Shown: one piece after another, positions 1-8,890 of the stretch
How positions within the stretch are numbered: position 1 is the stretch's first letter
How the letters are laid out: the number at the start of each line of letters is the position of its first letter
Assembly: GCA_949292785.1 (NCBI GenBank)
Contig: CASFBK010000008.1
Location: forward strand, 172,052 to 236,051
Length of the DNA stretch: 64,000 nucleotides
Direction of reading: 5' to 3'
From: an uncultured Eubacteriales bacterium
Lineage (GTDB): Bacteria; Bacillota; Clostridia; Lachnospirales; Lachnospiraceae
Translations under genes and position numbers: made by a program
The notes under the pieces: generated by a model
Database searches by the model: none
What the model was told of the DNA's origin: nothing
What the model saw: only the letters and a program-made list of their open reading frames with translations

Positions 1-105
1 TGCAAACAGAAGGGACAGAATGAGATACCATCTATAGTGCTTGATATAACACAATACCTTTTTTAACGTTTCTGACTGATTTTCATTTTTCTTTTTCTCT
101 GCCAT
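1..105 (-). CDS. ABC exporter subunit, N-terminal fragment (cut by window edge)
   Basis: Only the first 35 codons are inside the window, starting MAEKKKNENQS and running into a hydrophobic stretch (YLILSLLFA) typical of the first membrane helix of an ABC exporter half-transporter. The ATG at 105 is 7 nt from an AGGAGG at 113-118; an ATG one codon earlier (108) is possible but too close to that site. It follows the complete exporter gene by about 15 nt, so the two are probably co-transcribed and form a heterodimer. The identity rests on context and this short N-terminus. Confidence 0.7.
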   Translation of the reverse strand, partial: MAEKKKNENQSETLKKVLCYIKHYRWYLILSLLFA

Positions 106-120
106 CATTCTGCCTCCTTC

Positions 121-1893
121 CTAATGCTTCTTGTACTGGGATTCGTAGATTTCCCGATACACTTCGCAGTTTTCTAACAACTGTTCATGTGTTCCGATTC
201 CTGTCATCTCGCCGTCATCCAGTACAATAATTTTATCTGCATGCTGAATCGAGGAGGTACGCTGTGATACAATAAATACCGTAGGATTTCCATCCATTTC
301 CCGAATGGCTTTTCGAAGCCTTGCGTCGGTAGCATAGTCAAGGGCAGACGCACTGTCGTCTAAAATCAATATCTTAGGCTTACGCACCAGTGCGCGGGCA
401 ATGGTAAGACGCTGTCTCTGCCCACCGGAAAAGTTCTTGCCGCCTTGTTCCACCGGTGCATCCAGCTTTCCGTCTTTTCCTTCTACCACTTCTCTTGCCT
501 GTGCGGTCTCTAATGCCTGGTATAATTCCTCTTCTGTGGCGTCCTCCTTGCCCCAGCAGAGATTTTCCCGAATGGTTCCCTGAAACAGAACGGCTTTTTG
601 CATGACGATTCCCACCATCTGGCGTAATTCCTCCAAGGGATAGTCTTTGACATTTTGTCCGTTTATCTTCACTTCTCCTGCGGTCGCGTCGTAGAAGCGG
701 GGAATCAGGTGGACTAAAGATGTTTTTCCGCATCCGGTTCCTCCGATAATACCAATGGTCTCCCCTTTTTTCACCTTAAAGTCTATATCCGTAAGGCTTT
801 CTGCTCCTGCTCCCTGATAGGTCAGACCCACATGGGAGAACTCTACCATGTATTCGGAATCTACCCTTTTTTGGTTGCCTGACTGTTCTCCATTGTTTAT
901 CCTGCTTGCAGCTTCTGACTCTTTTTTACCGGAATTTTCCACAGGCATACTGCTCTTCATTTCCAGAATGGATTCAATACGATTTCCACAGGCAACTGCC
1001 TTGGTGATGGTGATAATCAGATTGGCAAGCTTAATCAGTTCCACCAGAATCTGTGACATATAGTTTACCAGAGCAACCACCTCTCCCTGGGTGAGCGTTC
1101 CGGTATCTACCTGAAAGGCTCCGATATAAAGCAGTGCAATAATTCCAGCGTTAATAATAATGTAGGTAACCGGATTCATAAACGCGCTGATACGTCCTAC
1201 ATGATTCTGCATTCCGGTAAGAGATTGAAGGCTTTCTTCAAATCTGCTCTTTTCCTCTTCTTCCTTATGAAATGCACGAATCACACGAACTCCGGTAAGA
1301 TTCTCCCTTGTAATTCCAAGTACCCGGTCTAAACGTTCCTGCACCTTCTTGTAAAGCGGAATACTTACCGCCATGATGCCAAATACCACAACAGAAAGAA
1401 GCGGTATGGTAACAACGAAAATCAATGCCGCCTTTACATCAATGGTAAACGCCATAATCATTGCTCCAAATACGATAAATGGAGAACGCAGGAAAAGCCG
1501 CAGCACCATGTTTACCCCGGACTGTACCTGATTAATGTCACTGGTCATACGGGTAATCAGCGTTGCGGTTCCTGCCTTATCAATCTCAGAAAAAGAAAAG
1601 GTCTGTATATGCGAAAATAAATGATGGCGCACCTGGGTTCCGAAACCGACTGCCGCCTTTGCCGCAAAATACTGGGCAGTCACAGAGCAGGCAAGTCCAA
1701 TCAGTCCAAGTGCCACCATCACCAGACACATTTTCAGAATATAGCCACTGTCCCTTCCGGCAATGCCCACATCAATAATCGCAGTCACTACCAGAGGCAC
1801 AATCAGCTCAAAGGATGCTTCCAGCATCTTAAATAAAGGGGCTAATATACTTTCTTTTTTATAGTCTTTTAAATATACCAGTAATTTCTTCAT
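121..1893 (-). CDS. ABC exporter half-transporter with degenerate NBD (MdlB/LmrCD/TM287 type)
   Basis: This 590-residue protein has an N-terminal six-helix membrane domain (about residues 10-300) and a C-terminal ATPase with Walker A GGTGCGKTSL, signature FSGGQRQRL and Walker B ending LILDDSASALD. The residue after the Walker B aspartate is Asp where the catalytic Glu is expected. In heterodimeric exporters such as TM287/288 and LmrCD this marks the non-hydrolysing site, so the protein should pair with the product of the truncated gene downstream. The chosen start (MKKLLVYL) has GGAAGGA about 8 nt upstream; an in-frame start 27 nt earlier lacks a comparable site. The substrate (drug, lipid or peptide) cannot be told from sequence. 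Confidence 0.88.
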   Translation of the reverse strand: MKKLLVYLKDYKKESILAPLFKMLEASFELIVPLVVTAIIDVGIAGRDSGYILKMCLVMVALGLIGLACSVTAQYFAAKAAVGFGTQVRHHLFSHIQTFSFSEIDKAGTATLITRMTSDINQVQSGVNMVLRLFLRSPFIVFGAMIMAFTIDVKAALIFVVTIPLLSVVVFGIMAVSIPLYKKVQERLDRVLGITRENLTGVRVIRAFHKEEEEKSRFEESLQSLTGMQNHVGRISAFMNPVTYIIINAGIIALLYIGAFQVDTGTLTQGEVVALVNYMSQILVELIKLANLIITITKAVACGNRIESILEMKSSMPVENSGKKESEAASRINNGEQSGNQKRVDSEYMVEFSHVGLTYQGAGAESLTDIDFKVKKGETIGIIGGTGCGKTSLVHLIPRFYDATAGEVKINGQNVKDYPLEELRQMVGIVMQKAVLFQGTIRENLCWGKEDATEEELYQALETAQAREVVEGKDGKLDAPVEQGGKNFSGGQRQRLTIARALVRKPKILILDDSASALDYATDARLRKAIREMDGNPTVFIVSQRTSSIQHADKIIVLDDGEMTGIGTHEQLLENCEVYREIYESQYKKH

Positions 1894-2022
1894 GGGATTT
1901 CCTTCCGTCCTTTTGTTCACAATATAAGTCTTTCATTTTCTACTCATTATAATCCCATTTTCTGGTGTATTTCAATACATAATCATCGCTATTTTTTATA
2001 GAAAGGCATAACTCTGTCTTCT

Positions 2023-4458
2023 CTACCCCTGATAATTAGTCCGCTCCACCAGCGTTTCCTTTCTGACGTTTCGGCTCAGCAGGAAGGATAACACGCCCTG
2101 CATTATCACAATGATACATACCATAACACCGATTTCCAGCCACGGGAAATGATATTCGTTCAAGCCATAAATGGACTTCTTTTTCCCATAGGAAAACAGT
2201 GCATAGCCCAACGGACTCCCTATTAAAAGAGAGACCATGACTGTTCCTGCGGAAAAAATGATTCCTTCCAGCTGGAGCATACGATTTAGCTGACGATTTG
2301 TCATACCTACCGCCTGCAAGATGCCAAGCTCTCGTTTTCTGGTGACAACTCCGGTAATAATGGTATTTGCCATATTCAGGAAGCCGATACATCCCAGAAT
2401 GCCAATCAGACCGTAAATACCGCCCTGCATCATCCGGGTTCCCATTTCTGTCTGTTTCATCGCATTCTCATAAGTAACCATCTCTACATGTTCCACTCCG
2501 GTCAGAAGCTTTCGCAGTGCAGCTTCTACCTTTTGCACATCCTTTTCCTTACAGTCTACCCAGATATCCCCCGTGGTGGTTTCTGTAAGTCCAAGGCTTT
2601 TCCATGTGTCTTCTGTAATAACCCAGTCTGCCTCCACATTTTCAAAAGACCCCTGCAGGGTTCCGGTATATGGTACGGTTCTGTCTCCGTCTGAAAGCTC
2701 TAGTTCTATGGTCTGCCCCAGCTCATACCCGTTCTCTTTCATAAAGTAGCTCCATGTATATGCTATGCCATTCTCTCTTGCAGCTGAATCATAATCCAGC
2801 GTACCAATGCAGGCTTCCTCGCCGGCATATTTTTCCCAGGTATCTCTGTCAAATACTACTACACTGGAAGCTTCGCCAAATCCCTGTTTTTCTTCCTTTG
2901 CCGCTATGATATTTCTGGTGATTACGTCGGTAACGCCGTCTATCTGTTTTATTTTTTCCTGAAGCTCTTCTCCCAGAGGATTTTCTTTTCGAATGCTTTC
3001 CAGATTGTTTTCCGGATATGCCTCATCGTTTAACGTGTAATCCAGCTTCAGAAAAAAATACCCGTACTTTACTGCTTTTCTTGTCTCATACTCATTGTCT
3101 ATGTTGCCTGCAAAATTAGAAAGTGCAACAAATAGTACACAGGATAAGCCCATGGTGCATATGGTTGCCGCGGTACGCCTGCGGTTTGCTGACAAGTTCG
3201 CCATGGTCATTCCCCATACAGATATTTTTTCTTTTCCTTTTCTGGTGTTGTTTCTTCTCTTCATGTTCTCCTGATAACGAACCGCCTCCACCGGAGAGAC
3301 AGAAGAGACAATTTTCATAGGCTTTTTCAGGGCAAGCCACACCGTCAGCACAGATACCAGCACAACCAGCAGCAGAATCGGAAGAGATACCACAGACGCT
3401 CTGACAAACTGTCCTTCCACTATGTTTTTCATCTGTTCATTTTCCAAGCAATAAAAAATTATTTTGCCTGCTCCTACCCCCAGAAAAAGTCCAAAAGGCA
3501 CACCGACCGTTGCCAACATCATGCCTTCCCGGAATATCATGGACTTCATCTGCTTTCTGGTGGTTCCCAGAGCTTTTATTTTTCCATACTCCTGGATTTT
3601 TTGGACAATTCCCACCTGAAAAATATTGTAGATGACTACCGCGGATACCACAATGACCAGAATGGCTATCATGATGCAGGCTGCTATGGTTTCCATTCCC
3701 GGCTCTCTGGTATACATCAGATAGATATAATTTTCGGATACATTTTCCGCATCAATTCCGCATTTTTCTGCCAGTTCCTTTAATACCTCTTCCCCGCTGT
3801 CTGCCGTAATGTCTACGGAATCAATCAGCCGAAAGGATACGTTAAAACGGCGCTGTTGTTCCGGAATCAGTTGTTCAAAAAACTCCTGGGAAATGTATGC
3901 AGTATATGCCGACTGCAGGTTGCTGCTCTCACTGGAAGCGAGAATCCCGCTGATGGTAAAAGCTTCTGTCTGGTATTTACTACTCATGTCTGTCCGGTAA
4001 GATACCTCCACCATATCTCCCGGCTTTGGATTATCTATACCAAGCTTCTGAAAAAACTCCTTAGGCGCTGCGATTTCATTTCCCTTTTGGGGCATGTTTC
4101 CTGTGTCCATCTGGTCAGTAACATTGGCATTCTCCTGCGCCTGCTCATCTGCCCAGTATAAGCTCATATCTGCCTCACTATTTTCTACCATTGCCACGTA
4201 GGATTGTTTTCCGATATTGGTAAACTCACTTCTCAGCTCCATTTTTTGCAGTTGTTCTGTGTTTACCCTGCTATATGTTCCGTCGTAATTGCCATAAAGC
4301 TTCCCTGCGTTTGCTTTGCCGTTTCTAATGATTCCGGTTCCTATTGTGGCAATCAGAGTAAGAAGCATGGTGGTAAGCAGAATGGAAATTATAATTAAAA
4401 TACTTCTAATCCGGTTCTTTTTTGCATTACTTACTGCAAGATTTGTGATGGTTTTCAT
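2023..4458 (-). CDS. FtsX-family ABC permease (811 aa, two FtsX domains)
   Basis: The protein begins with a cytoplasmic tail and a membrane anchor (about residues 18-40), has a large extracytoplasmic domain (about 45-255), three membrane segments around 260-385, a second anchor near 430, a second extracytoplasmic domain (about 460-665), and a final FtsX three-helix block (about 675-795). This is the layout of MacB/LolE-like mechanotransmission permeases. The start codon overlaps the stop of the upstream ATPase gene by four bases (ATGA), which implies translational coupling. A histidine kinase/response regulator pair lies just upstream, so export of an antimicrobial or envelope-stress role is likely, but the substrate is unknown. 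Confidence 0.88.
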   Translation of the reverse strand: MKTITNLAVSNAKKNRIRSILIIISILLTTMLLTLIATIGTGIIRNGKANAGKLYGNYDGTYSRVNTEQLQKMELRSEFTNIGKQSYVAMVENSEADMSLYWADEQAQENANVTDQMDTGNMPQKGNEIAAPKEFFQKLGIDNPKPGDMVEVSYRTDMSSKYQTEAFTISGILASSESSNLQSAYTAYISQEFFEQLIPEQQRRFNVSFRLIDSVDITADSGEEVLKELAEKCGIDAENVSENYIYLMYTREPGMETIAACIMIAILVIVVSAVVIYNIFQVGIVQKIQEYGKIKALGTTRKQMKSMIFREGMMLATVGVPFGLFLGVGAGKIIFYCLENEQMKNIVEGQFVRASVVSLPILLLVVLVSVLTVWLALKKPMKIVSSVSPVEAVRYQENMKRRNNTRKGKEKISVWGMTMANLSANRRRTAATICTMGLSCVLFVALSNFAGNIDNEYETRKAVKYGYFFLKLDYTLNDEAYPENNLESIRKENPLGEELQEKIKQIDGVTDVITRNIIAAKEEKQGFGEASSVVVFDRDTWEKYAGEEACIGTLDYDSAARENGIAYTWSYFMKENGYELGQTIELELSDGDRTVPYTGTLQGSFENVEADWVITEDTWKSLGLTETTTGDIWVDCKEKDVQKVEAALRKLLTGVEHVEMVTYENAMKQTEMGTRMMQGGIYGLIGILGCIGFLNMANTIITGVVTRKRELGILQAVGMTNRQLNRMLQLEGIIFSAGTVMVSLLIGSPLGYALFSYGKKKSIYGLNEYHFPWLEIGVMVCIIVIMQGVLSFLLSRNVRKETLVERTNYQG

Positions 4459-5129
4459 CCCTGCTCCACCACCTTTCCGTCTTCTATCACAAGAATCCGG
4501 TCAGCCACCTGGGCAATGTCTTCATCATGGGTTATCATCACCAACGTCTGACCATATTTCTGGACGGACATTTTTAACAGCCCGATTACCTCGTCACTGG
4601 TTTTAGAATCCAGATTGCCGGTAGGCTCGTCTGCCAGAATAATGTCCGGGCGGGACACCAGCGCTCTTGCAATGGCTACGCGCTGCTGCTGTCCACCGGA
4701 TAAGGTTCCCGGCAGGTTATGTATTTTTTCGCTGATTTGAAGGGTGTCGATAATATCCGTTACAAACTGCTTGTCCGGCTCTCTTCCGTCAAGTCCTAAA
4801 GGCAGCACGATATTTTCCCACACGTTGATGGAAGATACCAGATTGAAGGACTGAAAAATAAAACCGATTTTTCTTCTTCGGAATACAGCCAGTTCTTCTT
4901 CCTTTAGCTGAAAAATGTCTTTTTCCTTGACCCAGACTTTCCCGCTTGTGGGAACATCCAGTCCGCCCAGCAGGTGAAGAAGGGAGCTCTTTCCGGAGCC
5001 GGATTTTCCTACGATTGCTACGAACTCTCCCTGACCGATTTCAATGTCTGCATGGGAGACTGCCCGCACCTGGTTATCGCCAGTTCCATAATATTTGCAT
5101 AAGTCTTTGGTTTTTAAAATTGTATTCAT
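4455..5129 (-). CDS. ABC transporter ATPase, MacB/LolD type
   Basis: This 224-residue ATPase has Walker [11 protein letters not shown], signature [15 protein letters not shown], Walker [13 protein letters not shown] and an H-loop in MITHDED. The ADEPTGNLD form and short length place it in the LolD/MacB/FtsE subfamily that partners FtsX-like permeases, here the overlapping gene at 2023-4458. It would power conformational movement of that permease at the inner face of the membrane. It lies about 115 nt downstream of the histidine kinase gene, so the two-component system and transporter probably belong to one functional module. Confidence 0.92.
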   Translation of the reverse strand: MNTILKTKDLCKYYGTGDNQVRAVSHADIEIGQGEFVAIVGKSGSGKSSLLHLLGGLDVPTSGKVWVKEKDIFQLKEEELAVFRRRKIGFIFQSFNLVSSINVWENIVLPLGLDGREPDKQFVTDIIDTLQISEKIHNLPGTLSGGQQQRVAIARALVSRPDIILADEPTGNLDSKTSDEVIGLLKMSVQKYGQTLVMITHDEDIAQVADRILVIEDGKVVEQG

Positions 5130-5244
5130 TTTATCCGCCTTTCGTTTCTGTTTTTCGTGTTTCTGTTATCAGTATAAGATGTGTTGCTTACAAAAGGCTT
5201 TCAATCTGTGGGGGAAATGCTTACGGTTTTGTAAGATTACCGTA

Positions 5245-6492
5245 CTACTCCCGAAGGGGCAGCTGCACAATAAAGGTACTCCCCGGAAATTTTCTTTTTT
5301 GGGCAATGCCGGAAGAATACCCGGAAACCACCCGGATACCTCCGCCCTGACGTTCTAAAATCTCCCGGGTTAAGTACAGTCCTATTCCGGAACCCTCCTG
5401 CTGCTGCACCAGGTGAGACTGTATGCGGTAAAACCGTTTAAATATCTTATGGTATTCCTCTTTAGGAACACCAATTCCTTCATCCTGAAATTCAATGCGC
5501 AAAAACGTTGTCAGTTTTTGCAACCGTATTGTTATGGTGGTTTCGCCCGGACTGTATTTTATGGCATTTTCTAAAATATTAATGAATGCTTCGCAAGTCC
5601 ATTTCACGTCGTGAGGGATTTGCAAACCTGATATCTCCTCCATCTCAATGGCAATATTTTTATCGGAAGCCTTCATATAGACGCGGCTGACCGCTGACGC
5701 TACCGTTTCTAAAATATCTGCCGTTTCTTTTTTCACCTGTATCATTCCTGTTTCCATACGGGAAATATTAAGCAGGGCATTCAGGAGATTTTCAAGCCCC
5801 GTCAGCTGCTTTTTACATCTCTCGGAAAATTCCTCACGTTCCTGTCTGCTTAAATCCTCCGAAAGCAGTATTTCAAAGCAGGCTTTCAGCGCTGCTATCG
5901 GTGTCTTGAGCTGATGGGAAATGTCTGTTACCAGAGACTTTGTCTCTTCCTTTTCTAACTCCATCCGCTCTTCTAACAGCTTTAACATCTCCCCGAAATC
6001 TGCAAACTGTCCGTATATCTGCTGCAACATGTCTGTTTCTTCCGTGAAGAGTGCTGCGCCCTCTACTTCATATTTTCTTTGCTGGAACTGGTCTAATATT
6101 TTTGACAGTTCTGACAGCTCTGCTTTCCGCTGCCTTCCCGCTCTCTTTTGGATTCCCGAAAGAACTAGTGCATATCCTGCGAAAACTGCACCGGATATCA
6201 GAAGGATAATAAAAGAATGTTTTAAAAATTCCCTGCCGAACTGATTTGCCTGTAGGTCCAGATATCCATATTGTTCTCCTGTGTCAAGCCCCTTACTCTG
6301 CTGCTCTGTGTCTATATCTTCGTTTCTCCACAACATAACAGCCGTGTCCAGCAACTCTTCTTTTTCTGCTCCCAGAAAAAGCGTTACGATTTCCATTTTT
6401 TCCTGATATCGGTTCCACTCGTTAAAAATAAGCAGGCAGTCCAGCAGTAATATTACCAAAAATCCGACAACTAAGTTATACTTTTTTCTCAT
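5245..6492 (-). CDS. Membrane sensor histidine kinase
   Basis: This 415-residue kinase has two membrane helices (about residues 8-25 and 111-130 from the chosen start) bracketing a roughly 85-residue extracytoplasmic sensor. A coiled linker leads to the HisKA H-box DISHQLKTPIAAL, then an N-box (INILENAIKYS), G1 DEGIGV and G2 GSGIGLYL. The ATG at 6492 overlaps the stop of the response regulator gene (ATGA) and has AAGGAG 11 nt upstream; a GTG at 6504 in the same frame is the alternative. The sensor is too large for a BceS-type intramembrane kinase, so it probably senses something outside the membrane. The adjacent ABC pair is the likely target operon. Confidence 0.92.
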   Translation of the reverse strand: MRKKYNLVVGFLVILLLDCLLIFNEWNRYQEKMEIVTLFLGAEKEELLDTAVMLWRNEDIDTEQQSKGLDTGEQYGYLDLQANQFGREFLKHSFIILLISGAVFAGYALVLSGIQKRAGRQRKAELSELSKILDQFQQRKYEVEGAALFTEETDMLQQIYGQFADFGEMLKLLEERMELEKEETKSLVTDISHQLKTPIAALKACFEILLSEDLSRQEREEFSERCKKQLTGLENLLNALLNISRMETGMIQVKKETADILETVASAVSRVYMKASDKNIAIEMEEISGLQIPHDVKWTCEAFINILENAIKYSPGETTITIRLQKLTTFLRIEFQDEGIGVPKEEYHKIFKRFYRIQSHLVQQQEGSGIGLYLTREILERQGGGIRVVSGYSSGIAQKRKFPGSTFIVQLPLRE

Positions 6493-7175
6493 AGTCTGCG
6501 GCACTCCTTATCCCAGACATAACCGATTCCCCGAATATTTCGGATATATTCCGGCTTGGAGGGGTCGGGCTCAATCTTTTCCCGCAGGCGGCGGATATTG
6601 ACAGCGATGGTGTTCTCGTCTACAAAATCTCCATAGGAATCAAAAAGCCTGTCCAACAGTTGATTCTTTGACAAGACCTGCCTTGGGTGCTCCAGAAATA
6701 CCTGAAGCATACGCCATTCATTTTTGGTTAAGGAAACCTCTTCTCCGTCTACCGTGAGGCGCATTTCTTTTATCAGAAGGCAGACTCTTCCCGATTGAAT
6801 TTTTTGCTGCACGATTCCCTGCTGTTTTCTGAAGTACGCCGATACCTTCAGCGAGAGCACCGACAGACTGAAGGGCTTGGTGATATAATCATCTGCCCCG
6901 GCTTCATAACCCATGACCTGGTCGATTTCCTGGTCTAAGGCGGTAAGGCATATGATATGTACGCTGCTGTTTTCCCTGATATGGCGCACAAAATCAAGCC
7001 CACTTCCATCCGGCAGGGTTACATCGCAGATACATAACTGTATATTCTGTTTTTCCCAGGCTGTTTTTGCCTCCGCAATATTTTTACAGGAAAATACCTG
7101 ATAGCCTTCCTTTTCCAGGGTGAAGGCTATTCCGCGGTTTACGCTTTCTTCATCTTCTAATAATAGTATGTTCAT
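6489..7175 (-). CDS. OmpR-family response regulator
   Basis: The receiver domain (residues 1-115) shows the acidic pair in LLEDEESV, the phospho-acceptor Asp in CICDVTLPDGSG, and the switch Lys in ITKPFS. The C-terminal winged helix (about 130-225) has the OmpR-type pattern LTKNEWRML and VDENTIAVNIRRLREKI. The start MNILLLEDEE at 7175 matches the family; a longer in-frame reading would overlap the neighbouring symporter gene. It is translationally coupled to the kinase downstream. It should bind direct repeats upstream of its targets, probably the ABC genes that follow. Confidence 0.94.
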   Translation of the reverse strand: MNILLLEDEESVNRGIAFTLEKEGYQVFSCKNIAEAKTAWEKQNIQLCICDVTLPDGSGLDFVRHIRENSSVHIICLTALDQEIDQVMGYEAGADDYITKPFSLSVLSLKVSAYFRKQQGIVQQKIQSGRVCLLIKEMRLTVDGEEVSLTKNEWRMLQVFLEHPRQVLSKNQLLDRLFDSYGDFVDENTIAVNIRRLREKIEPDPSKPEYIRNIRGIGYVWDKECRRL

Positions 7176-7218
7176 AGTGATATTATGATAGCATACCGGG
7201 AGCCTGATTTCTACTTTT

Positions 7219-8850
7219 TTATAGATTAATCTTCTCCATCTCCTGTGCAATATTCAACGCATGGTCGCCAATTCGTTCAAAGTCCGTCAGCATTTCCGAA
7301 TAGATAAGACATGCCTCTTCGTTGCATTTTCCTAAACGCATACGTTCCATTTTATTCTCTCGGTACTGCAGGGTGATGTCATCCATGCTCTGCTCCAGTT
7401 CTGCGATTCGTTCCATCCATTTTGGCGTTCCACGGTCTTCCCGCTCAAGCACCTCAAACAATACCAGCAGCGCCTGTTCCATCCGCTCCATTTCCTCCTG
7501 CGCCGCCTGTGAAAAAACAATATGATGCTTCTCCAGTGTCCTAGTATATTCGGCAATATTCAATGCATGGTCTCCGATTCGCTCGATATTTCCGCTCATT
7601 TCAAAATACTGGCTGGCATGATATACTTCCTCTTCGTTATTTTCACTTACAACCGTTCTGGAAATATAATGTGATATTTCCTTATTGAGATAATCAATGT
7701 ACTCCTCTGTCTTATAGATTGCGGCAAGCTGTTCGGAATTTCCTGTACGAAATGCCCAGAATGCTTTGTCAACATTTTCCTTTGCCATTCCCAGCATACG
7801 AAATACTTCCTGCTCCAACTGATTGGTATAAATGGCTGCCGCTCCAATGGCACGCTCCGCCGACTTTCCAAGAGGCTGCAGATATTCCAGATGCTGTTCC
7901 TGATTTCTCTCTTCCGTTTGTTCCGGAAGTATCTTTTTTGCCAGCATTGCAAGTCCGTTTCCTGCCGGAAGTAAGAGCAGAGTTGTAACAATATTAAACA
8001 GTGTATGTACATTGGCAATCTGCGCTGCCGGATTGGAGGTGAGACTCTCCATAAATGGTACCAGTGGTGTTACCATGCATAAAATAGTAAATACCACGGT
8101 TCCAATCACGTTAAACATGAAATGTATCAAGGTAGTACGCTTTGCATTTCTATTGGTTCCAATGGATGCTAAAACTGCCGTAATACAGGTTCCGATATTT
8201 TGTCCAAACAACACATATACGGCACCATCCAGCCCAATAAGACCACTGACAGCAAGCGCCTGTAAGATTCCAACAGAAGCAGAGGACGACTGAATGACCG
8301 CTGTAAACACCGCTCCTGTCAGAATTCCAAGCGCCGGGTGAGAAAAGGTGGTCATCAAATCAATGAATACCTCTGAATGCTGCAACGGTTCCATGGAACC
8401 ACTCATCATTCCCATTCCGATAAACAATACGCCAAATCCTGCTAAAATCTGTCCGAAATAAGTATATCTCTGTTTTTTTAAAAACAAATTCATTACCACA
8501 CCTACAAATGCAAACATAGGTGCAACAGCTCCTACATCCAGTGCAATCAACTGCCCTGTTATGGTAGTACCGATATTGGCCCCCATAATAATCCATACTG
8601 CCTGCTGCAATGTCATCATGCCGGAATTTACAAATCCTACTACCATGACAGTGGTGGCAGACGAAGACTGAATAATCGCTGTGATTCCTGCTCCCACCGC
8701 TACTCCCAAGAATCGGTTTGCGGTCAGCTTTTCCAGAATCTGTTTCATTCTGTTGCCTGCTGCCGCTTCCAGTCCCTGACTCATCATCTGCATACCATAT
8801 AAGAACAATGCCAGACCACCCAGCAATCCTAATATCTGTGTTGTTTCCAT
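7219..8850 (-). CDS. Na+/phosphate symporter family protein with PhoU-like C-terminus
   Basis: The 543-residue protein has two inverted membrane repeats, each with the QSSSA signature (IIQSSSATT near residue 60, VIQSSSASV near residue 188) and GANIGTT/GQNIGTC motifs that form the substrate site in Na/Pi-cotransporter (NptA/SLC34-like) proteins. Residues about 335-543 form a cytoplasmic PhoU-like helical domain with repeated ERIGDHALNIAEY and ERIGDHALNIAQE motifs. It would import or export phosphate coupled to sodium. It starts 40 nt after the secDF stop and may be read through from it. Confidence 0.93.
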   Translation of the reverse strand: METTQILGLLGGLALFLYGMQMMSQGLEAAAGNRMKQILEKLTANRFLGVAVGAGITAIIQSSSATTVMVVGFVNSGMMTLQQAVWIIMGANIGTTITGQLIALDVGAVAPMFAFVGVVMNLFLKKQRYTYFGQILAGFGVLFIGMGMMSGSMEPLQHSEVFIDLMTTFSHPALGILTGAVFTAVIQSSSASVGILQALAVSGLIGLDGAVYVLFGQNIGTCITAVLASIGTNRNAKRTTLIHFMFNVIGTVVFTILCMVTPLVPFMESLTSNPAAQIANVHTLFNIVTTLLLLPAGNGLAMLAKKILPEQTEERNQEQHLEYLQPLGKSAERAIGAAAIYTNQLEQEVFRMLGMAKENVDKAFWAFRTGNSEQLAAIYKTEEYIDYLNKEISHYISRTVVSENNEEEVYHASQYFEMSGNIERIGDHALNIAEYTRTLEKHHIVFSQAAQEEMERMEQALLVLFEVLEREDRGTPKWMERIAELEQSMDDITLQYRENKMERMRLGKCNEEACLIYSEMLTDFERIGDHALNIAQEMEKINL

Positions 8851-8890
8851 AACCCATTTTCATCCTTTCTGTATTCTAACTTACAAGCTC

